NCBI RefSeq assembly: GCF_009371985.2
Contig: NZ_VIKU02000001.1
Location: forward strand, 310,001 to 374,000
Source: Pelagihabitans pacificus
GTDB taxonomy: Bacteria > Bacteroidota > Bacteroidia > Flavobacteriales > Flavobacteriaceae
DNA length: 64,000 nucleotides
Direction of reading: 5' to 3'
Below the pieces are notes generated by a model. The model had not been told where the DNA came from and did no database searches. It was given only the letters and a program-made list of their open reading frames with translations. Each line of letters starts with the position of its first letter. Within the stretch, counting starts at the first letter, position 1. This document shows, one piece after another, positions 1 through 8,090 of the stretch. Position numbers and translations under genes: made by a program.

Positions 1-761
1 CTGGAACGTCTTTTAGGCTTCGGTTTTTCCTTTATTTTTACGTAGATGAGCTTCTTACGCCCCTTTGAATCTTCCCGGCGTTCCACCTCAAAGTTAGGTA
101 TGGAACTGATCAACGGGGTTAATTTTTGAAATCCGTAATTCCTTGAGTCAAAATTTGGTTGTTTCTTCTGTAGCAAACTGCCCACATCACCCAAGAAGGC
201 CCAGCCGTCGTCATCGGCCAAGTCGTTGATGGTGTTCGAAATCCATCGGACTTCCTTTGCGGTAATCTTATCGACACTGCTTTTAACGGCCGATTGGGTC
301 TTCGTACCCGAAGTATCCTCATCCTCCGATTGATTTTTTAGGATTTCGATATAGATGAATTTGTCGCAAGCCACGATAAACGGATTCGGGGTTTTTCGCT
401 CCCCGATTCCAAATACCTGCATCCCTGCCTCCCGTAATCGTGTTGCCAATCGGGTAAAATCGCTATCACTGCTTACGATACAGAACCCGTTTACCTTTCC
501 AGAATAAAGAATATCCATGGCATCGATAATCATCGCGGAGTCGGTAGCATTCTTCCCTTGGGTATAGCCGTATTGTTGGATCGGGGTAATCGCATTTTCC
601 AGAAGAATGTTTTTCCATTTGCCCAAACGAGGATTCGTCCAATCACCATAAATACGTTTAATGGTGGGGTTACCATATTTGGCGATTTCCTCCATCATTT
701 CCTTTACATAGGCCGAGGGAATGTTATCACCATCGATGAGTACTGCTAGGTTGAGTTCCAT
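1..761 (-). CDS. NYN-domain (LabA/DUF88-like) putative RNA-binding nuclease, 3' truncated by window edge
   Basis: The reading frame starts at the ATG at 759-761 and stays open through position 1, so the C-terminus is missing. The first residues (MELNLAVLIDGDNIPS) and the later 'IVSSDSDFTRLATRLREAG' stretch are the signature of NYN/LabA-type PIN-like domains, with the conserved acidic residues (D10, the SSDSDF aspartates) that coordinate metal in this fold. A 'FIYIEIL' segment ends the domain. After a linker, the part from about residue 160 ('WAFLGDVGSLL', 'PNF') resembles an OST-HTH/LOTUS domain, the usual partner of NYN in bacteria. The family is thought to act on RNA; the target is unknown. 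The C-terminus near the edge is very Lys/Arg rich. Confidence 0.85.
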   Translation of the reverse strand, partial: MELNLAVLIDGDNIPSAYVKEMMEEIAKYGNPTIKRIYGDWTNPRLGKWKNILLENAITPIQQYGYTQGKNATDSAMIIDAMDILYSGKVNGFCIVSSDSDFTRLATRLREAGMQVFGIGERKTPNPFIVACDKFIYIEILKNQSEDEDTSGTKTQSAVKSSVDKITAKEVRWISNTINDLADDDGWAFLGDVGSLLQKKQPNFDSRNYGFQKLTPLISSIPNFEVERREDSKGRKKLIYVKIKEKPKPKRRS

Positions 762-882
762 TTTTTAAATAGTTGGTTAATCTTGGCTTCTTTTTTTTAC
801 TGCCGATAATGATACGAAGTTACGGGGTTTTTAGCTTCGATGGAAGGGTCAGCCGGATTAATCGGGGTACCGGCAATAGTGT

Positions 883-1695
883 TTATCTTTTTGTATTTAT
901 GGATAACTCCACATAATAACAGTGTGGAACGTTCTTTCGTTCATCGGTCTTTCCCATGGTACTGGCTTCTTCTAAGAGTAGGTCACCTTCCTTGGAAGCA
1001 ATCTTAAAATAAACCCCTGGACCCGGGAGGGCGGTCAATGGTGTTTCTACATTGATCAAGGGGGTTAGGAAGGTTTTCTTAAAATCCGAACTGGTATAAT
1101 CAATACGAAAAAACCCGGAACTGTCGGTCACTGCGGTACCCAGAAGGTCGTCCGTAATCCAATCAACATCATAGGCAGTAACTCTCAAACCCTCGACCGT
1201 TGGAATATTCCCAGTCGATTTCACATGGCCAAAGATCATCCAGGCATCGAACTGGGCCCTTAGGACACCCCAAAATTCATAGGGGAAGCGGTAGTTAAAA
1301 CTGAAGTGATGATGCTCGGATTGTTTTCGCCAAAAGGGTTGCAACGTTTTCACCAAACACTGTACCCTCTTATCCTGTTTCCCTTTTTGATACGGCACCT
1401 CGGTAATCACTACATCGATGCTGACCGGGCCACGGTTGTAGGTATCGGCCAACTTTACTTTATAGTAGCCATTGGCATCGGTGGTACCTTCCCCGACAAG
1501 CAATTCCCTTTTGAAGGCTACCTCATTCCCATCCAACACTTGGATGTCACCTTTCACCCCTTTAGGTGGTCTTAGGTTATCCTTTCCTTTTTGCGTACGA
1601 TAGATTTTGACCGATACGTTGCTCAGGAACTCAAAGGAACTGCGTGGCAGCGAGCCACTGAGGTTGCCCGAAATTAGATATCCCATAGTCATCAA
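883..1695 (-). CDS. Hypothetical protein with two transthyretin/carboxypeptidase-regulatory-like beta domains
   Basis: This 270-aa protein has no signal peptide. Two beta-sandwich modules can be seen: one at about residues 10-90 ending 'TTDANGYYKVKL', and one at about 150-265 with 'RVTAYDVDWITDDLLGTAVTDSSGFFRIDY'. The second pattern (a domain naming a property, then 'TDssGfFrI-Y') is the transthyretin-like or carboxypeptidase-regulatory-like fold. It resembles modules I know from Tc-toxin-type and neuraminidase-like multidomain proteins, though here it stands alone. Starts at residues 1, 2 and 4 are possible (MMTMGYL); MGYLISG is the most natural. It lies 103 bases downstream of the OmpA-family gene on the same strand. 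Function unknown. Confidence 0.7.
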   Translation of the reverse strand: MMTMGYLISGNLSGSLPRSSFEFLSNVSVKIYRTQKGKDNLRPPKGVKGDIQVLDGNEVAFKRELLVGEGTTDANGYYKVKLADTYNRGPVSIDVVITEVPYQKGKQDKRVQCLVKTLQPFWRKQSEHHHFSFNYRFPYEFWGVLRAQFDAWMIFGHVKSTGNIPTVEGLRVTAYDVDWITDDLLGTAVTDSSGFFRIDYTSSDFKKTFLTPLINVETPLTALPGPGVYFKIASKEGDLLLEEASTMGKTDERKNVPHCYYVELSINTKR

Positions 1696-1798
1696 TTGTA
1701 CTTACAAGTTAGTTCAATTTTTTTTGACTATTGGAAGAAAATAGAATGGCATCTATAGTGAATTCCTTCAAAATGTACGGCGAAACAAGACTGGTTTG

Positions 1799-2950
1799 TC
1801 ATTGCAATTTCAAAGCCGCCTCCTTGCCCGAGGTTCTGCTAATGACAAACTCGACCCGTCGGTTTTGCTGGCGGCCTTCCTCCGTGTCGTTTTCGCTGAT
1901 AGGTTTTGCACCGCCATAGCCCCGCCAATCGATGCGCTCCTTGGAGATACCCAATTTTTGTAGATATGTGGCGACTGCGGCGGCCCTGTCCCTCGAAAGC
2001 CGCTGGTTATAGATTTCCGTTCCTACATCGTCGGTATGCCCATTGATCACAATATGAAGGTTGGCATTGGAATGTAAAAGTGCATAGATCTTTTGGAGTT
2101 CCATTTTCGAAGACTCCAATAAGTTCGATTTGTCGAACTCAAAAAGCACATTCTTAAAAATATAGTTGCGATCTAATTCGATATCCTTGGTTTCCTTACC
2201 ATCCGCAATTGCGATAAGCTCGGTCGGCTCGTCTTGCTTTTTGGCCGTGGTTACCGAGACCATATCCAAATAATAGTAGGCTCCCTGATTGGATTTTTTC
2301 TTGGTCTTGAACAATCGGGTGCGTGCATTGGTCTTGAAATTCCCCAACATCATAAAACGTTCATTGCCTTTTGCCGTAAACTGGGTACTGACCAAAATCC
2401 AATCCTTGGTGTCGGCGTAAAAGTTTGTGTAGCCGATTTCCATATAATTGTACCGATGTCCCGGTAATTGATAGCGGCGCTTTTTGGAGAGGTCTTTTTG
2501 TGTGTTGATCTTGAGTTCGAAATTTGAAAACAGTACCCCAAATTCCTTAATGGCCGAGTCGGACTTTTCGGCGAGACTCACGTAAAAGGAGACCTGGTAT
2601 TTTTGCCCCTTTTTAAGTGGCTCTGTCAACTCTGCCTGAAGGTACTCGCGATAGTCATCAGGGGCGTATACATAAAGACCGACATAGCCATCCCCAAAGT
2701 CGGCAGGTTGTCGCCCCTTAAAATTGTCGGGCGTCCCCATAGCGGTACTGCAGGCATTGAAATAGTCAGTGGTTCCGATAGTCGGACAGGACCAAGAGAT
2801 TACATTGGCATCGAAAAGGCCCAGACGCTCAGGACACTCGGTGTGGTCCTCAAAGCTGGGGTTTTTTACCAGATTTTGGGCATTTACGACCGCGAAGATA
2901 CCCAAGCAAAAGAGTAGTGGAAATCGTTTTTCACCTGTAAGAGCCATCAC
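1799..2950 (-). CDS. OmpA-family outer-membrane protein with N-terminal carbohydrate-binding-like domain
   Basis: The 383-aa protein has a signal peptide (about residues 1-25, cleaved after VVNAQ). Next comes an 'NLVKNPSFE' start typical of CBM/galactose-binding-like modules in secreted Bacteroidota proteins, at about residues 26-235. The C-terminus (about 262-375) is an OmpA domain: 'FEFDKSNL', 'INGHTDDVGTEIYNQRLSRDRA', 'GYGGAKPI', 'NRRVEFVIS'. This domain binds peptidoglycan, so the protein probably tethers outer membrane and cell wall or displays the N-terminal domain. The usual N-terminal OmpA barrel is replaced by the beta-sandwich module, which is common in this phylum. Confidence 0.9.
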   Translation of the reverse strand: MMALTGEKRFPLLFCLGIFAVVNAQNLVKNPSFEDHTECPERLGLFDANVISWSCPTIGTTDYFNACSTAMGTPDNFKGRQPADFGDGYVGLYVYAPDDYREYLQAELTEPLKKGQKYQVSFYVSLAEKSDSAIKEFGVLFSNFELKINTQKDLSKKRRYQLPGHRYNYMEIGYTNFYADTKDWILVSTQFTAKGNERFMMLGNFKTNARTRLFKTKKKSNQGAYYYLDMVSVTTAKKQDEPTELIAIADGKETKDIELDRNYIFKNVLFEFDKSNLLESSKMELQKIYALLHSNANLHIVINGHTDDVGTEIYNQRLSRDRAAAVATYLQKLGISKERIDWRGYGGAKPISENDTEEGRQQNRRVEFVISRTSGKEAALKLQ

Positions 2951-3046
2951 AATAGGACTTTCATAAGCTCTAAAGTAGGAATTTATGGATTAGCGGTACC
3001 ACTTCCTCGACCAAAGTAACTATTTCGGGTTGTCTTACCCAGCATG

Positions 3047-4093
3047 TTAAAAAGCCGTATCGGAGATTTTGATATTGTCCATAAGGAGAACGGTCGCCTC
3101 ATCGATAGCGGAAATACCCACCTCCAGAATATTCTGGAGTCCATTGGCAGTCTGCAGATTGATACCAGTTGCCGCTATTACCAATTCACCGTTCTGCCAC
3201 AACTCCAATATACCATTTTCTGAATTACTTAATTTGAGGTGTACCTTCACTGTAAACCATTCGCCCGAGGGAACCATGATTCCGGAAGTAGTTTCGTATT
3301 GTAGTTTGGCTCCAAACTTATTATTGAAAGCCAATTTGCCATTGGTAATAATGACCCTTGGCCCTGGCGAACCTTCGAAATAGGAACTCTCGAAATCCAC
3401 AAGACTATAGGGCATCCCAGTTTCAATAAAATAATCGCCCTCGAACCATATATGCGATCCTTTGGCAAAATAACCTAAAATGGAAGTCATACTGGCCTTG
3501 GAGGTTACCATATCGACCGTTGGGCTTACAGCTTCAAATCGCGCTACCCGATTCCCCGGGTCGATTGGATCCGAAGTGATATCAATCCTGTTGTCCAGAA
3601 AATCACAAGATCCCGACAAAATACATTGGCTCAACCGTACGTAGTCGGAAACTTCTTTTGCCATGGGACCCTGTAAGGTAAAATTGGTCCAAAAGAGACG
3701 TTCATCATCCAAATCGGAAACAAAAAGATCGATAAAATTCGGTTCTGCCTCAAAGTCTTCCTCAAAATTATTTTTGACAGGCACTAGACCTTCATCGGCT
3801 TTCAAGAAAGCTCCCGAGCCACTAATTTCATAGTTTTTGGATAAAAAGTCGTCATCAAAATATTGAAGTGCAAATTCACAGGTACCATTCCGCTCCAAAT
3901 AAGCCTCCCCATTTTCATAAATAAACAAGGTGTTCCCTTCCGTATCGGTAAAAGATTCCAATAGTGTCTCTTGACTACAGCCCCCTGATGATTGCGGTTC
4001 TATCGTATTTTCAACCGGTTCATCCGTACCACAACCCAAAAAAAGTGAAAAAACCAAAAAAGCAGCAAGAATACGAAGATACATCGTTCCCAA
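3047..4093 (-). CDS. Lipoprotein with concanavalin-like (polysaccharide-lyase-like) C-terminal domain
   Basis: The 348-aa protein begins with a type II signal peptide and a lipobox at 'LFLGCG' (Cys21), followed by an Asp/Glu-rich linker of the kind that sends flavobacterial lipoproteins to the cell surface. The N-terminal half is unrecognised. The C-terminal half, about residues 180-345, has the jelly-roll pattern of concanavalin A-like/heparin-lyase-like domains: 'GYFAKGSHIWFEGDYFIE', 'GEWFTVKVHLKLS', 'GILELWQNGELV', 'LLMDNIKIS'. No catalytic residues can be assigned, so sugar binding is as likely as cleavage. A second Met (residue 4) could be the true start. Confidence 0.75.
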   Translation of the reverse strand: MGTMYLRILAAFLVFSLFLGCGTDEPVENTIEPQSSGGCSQETLLESFTDTEGNTLFIYENGEAYLERNGTCEFALQYFDDDFLSKNYEISGSGAFLKADEGLVPVKNNFEEDFEAEPNFIDLFVSDLDDERLFWTNFTLQGPMAKEVSDYVRLSQCILSGSCDFLDNRIDITSDPIDPGNRVARFEAVSPTVDMVTSKASMTSILGYFAKGSHIWFEGDYFIETGMPYSLVDFESSYFEGSPGPRVIITNGKLAFNNKFGAKLQYETTSGIMVPSGEWFTVKVHLKLSNSENGILELWQNGELVIAATGINLQTANGLQNILEVGISAIDEATVLLMDNIKISDTAF

Positions 4094-4146
4094 ATAAAGA
4101 CTAAGATTTTCTATATGATAACGTTACAATTAAACAATTATTTGAA

Positions 4147-4623
4147 TTAAGCTACCATACGTTTTTCCAAATTGCGTAGTCCTTTTTTAAGGGTTTTTGG
4201 AAACATCACTTTTTTCATGAGCCATTGTTTTAGGAAATTACCCTTGGGTTTCATGTATTGTATCCAGGTGACCTTCGTACGTTCGTTTCCCTGAGCCTGT
4301 AGGGTAACGTAGGCAACATGGTCCGAAATCAGGGTATTATCGGCGATTTTATATCCATATGCTTCATTCTCTTCCCAGAGGATAATCCGCTCGTGAAGGG
4401 TTTCGGCTCCAAATTGACATACCCTTTTGCATCCGAGCCCCTCGGTTCCTTCCTCATTTTGAATTACTTCAACGGAGCTGATGCCGGGCATCCAATCGAC
4501 CATCCCTCGGTGGTTCACAATTTCGGGCCATAGCTGTTCGGGCGTTCTGTCGAAAACGTGGGATACCCTAAAGGTTTCGGGCTGCAGGGTGAAACCCTTC
4601 GCGTGCTGCGCTATGCTTTTCAT
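4147..4623 (-). CDS. SRPBCC-family protein (polyketide cyclase/dehydrase-like), cytoplasmic
   Basis: This 158-aa protein has the START/SRPBCC pattern: 'FRVSHVFDRTPEQLWPEIVNHRGMVDWMPGISSVEV' at the N-terminus, strands ending 'GLGCKRVCQFG', and a long C-terminal helix ('LMKKVMFPKTLKKGLRNLEKRM'). The fold makes a hydrophobic ligand cavity; the ligand is unknown. There is no signal peptide. Its start codon overlaps the stop codon of the secreted SRPBCC gene upstream by 4 bases (ATGA type), so the two are co-translated and probably work together. Confidence 0.85.
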   Translation of the reverse strand: MKSIAQHAKGFTLQPETFRVSHVFDRTPEQLWPEIVNHRGMVDWMPGISSVEVIQNEEGTEGLGCKRVCQFGAETLHERIILWEENEAYGYKIADNTLISDHVAYVTLQAQGNERTKVTWIQYMKPKGNFLKQWLMKKVMFPKTLKKGLRNLEKRMVA

Positions 4624-5204
4624 TTGGCATATTGTTTTTTGATTGCTTTGAAATTCTCCTTGGTCACCCTTTCGCCGGTCTTGGCGTGGTGTTCAATGGC
4701 AATGAAGTAATCCTCTATAAGTTTTTTGAAACCGCCTTTCGCTATACCGCCCATGATAGCCGGTTTGGTACGGTACTGCATATCGAAGGATATTCGGCTC
4801 TTGTTATCGGCCATTGCATCTACCTTATAAACGGCCTTGGTATAATCGGGGTCGACCGGAAATTTACCAGCCTGATAGACCTTATTGACAAAACGCATGT
4901 TTTCCGGGTCATAGTCTACCATTTTCTCCTTTAGGAACTTGGTCCCCTTTTCATTAAAATTACAGACGCGTTCCGCACCTTCCCCTCCCATGAGACTTCC
5001 GTTTACATATTCAGAAGAAATAATCTTGGGATGGGAATAGGCTATGGCACCGTAATCCTCGGCAATGATTTGCCAAACCTGTTCGGCAGGGACATCGATT
5101 ACCTTGCTCACTTTGAAGGCCTGTACTTTTTTCTGTTCTTGGGCGTGTGCCGCCATGGTAATTACAAATACCAATAGCGCACCCAAACGACTTGAATTTT
5201 TCAT
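4620..5204 (-). CDS. Secreted SRPBCC-family protein
   Basis: The 194-aa protein has a signal peptide (about residues 1-21, ending MAAHAQ) and then a START/SRPBCC domain: 'FKVSKVIDVPAEQVWQIIAEDYGAIAYSHPKI', 'GEGAERVCNFNEKGTKFLKEKM', and a C-terminal helix 'GGFKKLIEDYFIAIEHHAKTG'. It probably binds a lipid-like ligand in the periplasm. It shares domain and operon with the next gene (4-base overlap), giving a periplasmic/cytoplasmic pair of the same fold. An AraC regulator gene lies 52 bases upstream on the same strand and is the obvious candidate controller. Confidence 0.85.
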   Translation of the reverse strand: MKNSSRLGALLVFVITMAAHAQEQKKVQAFKVSKVIDVPAEQVWQIIAEDYGAIAYSHPKIISSEYVNGSLMGGEGAERVCNFNEKGTKFLKEKMVDYDPENMRFVNKVYQAGKFPVDPDYTKAVYKVDAMADNKSRISFDMQYRTKPAIMGGIAKGGFKKLIEDYFIAIEHHAKTGERVTKENFKAIKKQYAK

Positions 5205-5256
5205 CTTTGTATGTTTAAAGGTTATACGCTACAAAGATTCGAACTTCGCTATGCTT

Positions 5257-6129
5257 TCACTTGTTCGTTTCGGTCATAGATCTGGTCATTAGGTCCGTTC
5301 GGTATGAGGTGGGTGATAGCTGGAAGTTCCGTTGAAATGACTTGGAAAAATGTGCCAAATCGGAAAAGCCGCAGTCATAGGCGATATCCGAAATCCGCAT
5401 CCGGGTACCTTTAAGCAATTTGCTTGCTTTTTCGAGTTTTCTTTTTTTGATGTATTTCGCGGGGGGACTTTTATAGTGTTTTTTAAATTCCCGCTTGAAC
5501 GAGGAAAGGCTAAGATTTGCCAATTGTGCAAGTTCTTCCAAATTCAAATTGTTGTACACATTTTTTTCAATAACCTCTTTGAATCCTATTTCGTCCGAGG
5601 AAAACAAACTGGCCAAGACCGTACGCACGGTCTCGGCATTATCGGTCCGTGCCAAAAGCAAAATTAGTTCCTTTAATTTGAGTTTCAATAATTCGTCACT
5701 GACCAGGTGTGGATTATCAAAATAAAACTCCAGGTTTTCAATATAGTTCCGCAACAGCTCGGTCGCCGGATACCGTTCCATCCGCAAGGGCCGTACCTTA
5801 TCTACCTCCAACAGAAAATCGGGGAATTCCTTGTCATAAATCATTTTTAAGACCTCGGGGTGTAGATGCACGGCAAGTGCTTCTCCATAGGTCGACTCGC
5901 CGGAACTGAGCATCTCAAAAAGATAATTACCGCACTGCAACACCACCCCTTCCTTTATCTTCATCTTTACTTTTGATGAAGGTGCGAATAGGTTGCAACT
6001 GCCTTCCTTTAAATAAAAAAAGCAGGCTTCGTTGGGCATATGGTAGAAGCCCCGAAATGGCGGCTCTATAATCGCCTTTTCAAAAATCTTCTTTCCAAAA
6101 AGGTCAAATTGTTGATAGTGTTTGATCAT
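5257..6129 (-). CDS. AraC-family transcriptional regulator
   Basis: In this 290-aa protein, residues about 20-150 form an unassigned sensor/cupin-like region ('EACFFYLKEGSCNLFAPSSKVKM'). Residues about 185-285 form the double helix-turn-helix of AraC proteins: 'NLEELAQLANLSLSSFKREFKKHYKSPP' followed by 'ISDIAYDCGFSDLAHFSKSFQRNFQLSPTSYR'. It lies directly upstream of the two SRPBCC genes on the same strand and probably controls them. The inducing ligand is unknown. Start at ATG 6127-6129 (MIKHYQQF). Confidence 0.92.
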   Translation of the reverse strand: MIKHYQQFDLFGKKIFEKAIIEPPFRGFYHMPNEACFFYLKEGSCNLFAPSSKVKMKIKEGVVLQCGNYLFEMLSSGESTYGEALAVHLHPEVLKMIYDKEFPDFLLEVDKVRPLRMERYPATELLRNYIENLEFYFDNPHLVSDELLKLKLKELILLLARTDNAETVRTVLASLFSSDEIGFKEVIEKNVYNNLNLEELAQLANLSLSSFKREFKKHYKSPPAKYIKKRKLEKASKLLKGTRMRISDIAYDCGFSDLAHFSKSFQRNFQLSPTSYRTDLMTRSMTETNK

Positions 6130-6305
6130 TTCATAAAATGTTCAAAACACTAATTTAGAGGATTTTCGAGGGAGTCATTGGTCAAAAAAGGTCAAATGCT
6201 TAGCCATTGTAGCCCTTTGTTCCTTAAGAAGATTGTATCGTTCACAGCGAATACCCGTACCATTCAACTTTTTTTCTTACAGACAGGGGGAGCTGTCGAT
6301 AATAT

Positions 6306-8075
6306 CTAAAAATCAAACTTATAGGTGGCCCCTGCCAATACCTGTAGACCCTGGACCGGAAAGTTGGCCCAGCGCTGGTAATTGTTGTTGGCCAGATTGG
6401 CCCCTTTCAGAAATACCGATAATTGATTGCTCAACCGGTGGCCTACGTGCACATTGGCATCAAAAAAGCTATCCAACGTCAGGATAGTAGCCGGAAACTC
6501 GGAAAATATGCCGCTTGGAGTCGCTACCGTGGCTACATCCTCCCGCTCCCCAACATAAAAAAGGTTTGCTCCCATGAACCACTTCTCCCCGATTTGGTAA
6601 TCCATGAACAAAGAGGCGGTTACCTCTGGGAGGTTCCACGCGGGATTGTCGCTTTCGGTGTTGTAGTTAAAGTATTCGGCGTTGACCCCCATGGTAAAGT
6701 TACGGTTCACATCAACGTTCAACTCACCAAAGACACCCAGGGTTCCAATGTCGTCGTAAAACACCGTAAAGGAGTTCCCAAAATAATAGCCTTTCTCGTC
6801 GGTGCGTGCCGTGTTCTGGGGATTCAACAAAAACAACGGCCTTCTATTTTCCGCGATATAAGAACCTTTGACATTGTAACTCAAATTCGGCAAAAGTTGC
6901 CCTCTAAGTCCCAAATAGGCATCGTACTGTTGGTCGGTAGGCACAATGTTCAAATTGGGTACGAGGCCGAATGTGGGCGATACAAAAGGGTTCTCCTCTA
7001 CAAAACCATAATAGGAGTTCTGCCGCAACGCTCCTTCGATTCCACCGTAGACGATGGCAAATTCGTCCAACAGTCGATAAGAAGCGGTGACTGCCGGATA
7101 GATGTAAAAGTTGCTGTCGCTTTGCTCCGCATCGAAGCCATAGACAATGTTAACACCAAGATTCAATGAGAGGTCATCCCGTAACATAGTAAGGCTTGGA
7201 TTTACTCCTACCTGTAGGTTGCTATAATTACTACCCATATCATTCGTCGGCAAATTCAAGGGAGCGTTTTCAAAACTGCCGTTTACATAGTCGACTTTTA
7301 GGGCAATGCCAAAAGTTTCCTCCGATACCGGAAATTCAAAGGCAGGCTGAAAAACGATTCTGTTCTCCCCCGATTTCACGGCATCCCAAAAACGACGGTA
7401 CCGCAATCGGGCACTTTTAAAATACGAGTCTTCCACGTTGATATGCCCGCCGGCCTCTGCCATAAAATAGTTTTGACGTTCATCGATCCCTCCAAAGGTG
7501 GTCGGATCAAAAGTGTCGGGCGGCAGTCCGTACCAGTTATATAGTTGATGCTGTGCCCCTATATCAAAGCCCCAATCGAAATCACGATCTCTTTTTTTAT
7601 AGGAGCCCTCAAATTCAGTATCGCTATACACATTGTCCAAAATAACTCCCGCGATATCGCCCCGGGAAGAATTATGACTGAGACCTACCGTATAACCCGA
7701 CTCACGATCAATGGTCCTACTCGTGTAGAATTTGGCCATCAGATTTGCGGGGTTACCGCCCCCAGCGGAGGCATAGGAATTGAATAGTTCGGGCGGTGGC
7801 ACTTTCTTGACCCTTGAGGCTTTTCCTTTGGCAGGGGTAAAGGTCGAGGCAACAGGCACTGAAAATATGCTGTATTCAATTTTCTTTTTCTGTAAGACGA
7901 TGGAATCGTTCAGATTGGGCATCGACTTGATTTTAAAGGCATCCGAAATAGTAGGCGAATAAGCCTTCGTTACGGTCACCGTCTCCGTACCCAAGTCTCT
8001 TTCTTCTTCTTGGGCGTTGCCTATCGAAACCACACCCAACAAGAAAATCATTACAAATGAAATGTGCTTTTGCAT
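6306..8075 (-). CDS. Outer-membrane beta-barrel (TonB-dependent-receptor-like) protein
   Basis: The 589-aa protein has a signal peptide (MQKHIS...IGNAQ, about 22 residues). Residues 23-110 form a short non-plug N-terminal segment ('LGTETVTVTKAYSPT'). The rest is alternating aromatic beta-strands with short turns and long loops, ending in 'LQVLAGATYKFDF', a C-terminal Phe typical of outer-membrane barrels. It is shorter than a full TonB receptor and has no clear plug domain. It lies 15 bases downstream of the 1006-aa TPR gene. This TPR/barrel pair is a common flavobacterial arrangement, which suggests a shared envelope role, but the substrate is unknown. Confidence 0.82.
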   Translation of the reverse strand: MQKHISFVMIFLLGVVSIGNAQEEERDLGTETVTVTKAYSPTISDAFKIKSMPNLNDSIVLQKKKIEYSIFSVPVASTFTPAKGKASRVKKVPPPELFNSYASAGGGNPANLMAKFYTSRTIDRESGYTVGLSHNSSRGDIAGVILDNVYSDTEFEGSYKKRDRDFDWGFDIGAQHQLYNWYGLPPDTFDPTTFGGIDERQNYFMAEAGGHINVEDSYFKSARLRYRRFWDAVKSGENRIVFQPAFEFPVSEETFGIALKVDYVNGSFENAPLNLPTNDMGSNYSNLQVGVNPSLTMLRDDLSLNLGVNIVYGFDAEQSDSNFYIYPAVTASYRLLDEFAIVYGGIEGALRQNSYYGFVEENPFVSPTFGLVPNLNIVPTDQQYDAYLGLRGQLLPNLSYNVKGSYIAENRRPLFLLNPQNTARTDEKGYYFGNSFTVFYDDIGTLGVFGELNVDVNRNFTMGVNAEYFNYNTESDNPAWNLPEVTASLFMDYQIGEKWFMGANLFYVGEREDVATVATPSGIFSEFPATILTLDSFFDANVHVGHRLSNQLSVFLKGANLANNNYQRWANFPVQGLQVLAGATYKFDF

Positions 8076-8090
8076 ACCGTGTTCTATTAG

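Noticed and set aside
6282-6297. GACAG-N6-CTGTC hairpin after the 6306 gene as a terminator
   Set aside because: On the minus strand the stem is followed by TGTAAG and an A run, not a T tract, and the stem is only 5 bases.
6423-7169. 248-aa plus-strand open frame opposite the barrel gene
   Set aside because: It lies wholly antisense to a convincing outer-membrane protein and has no domain of its own.
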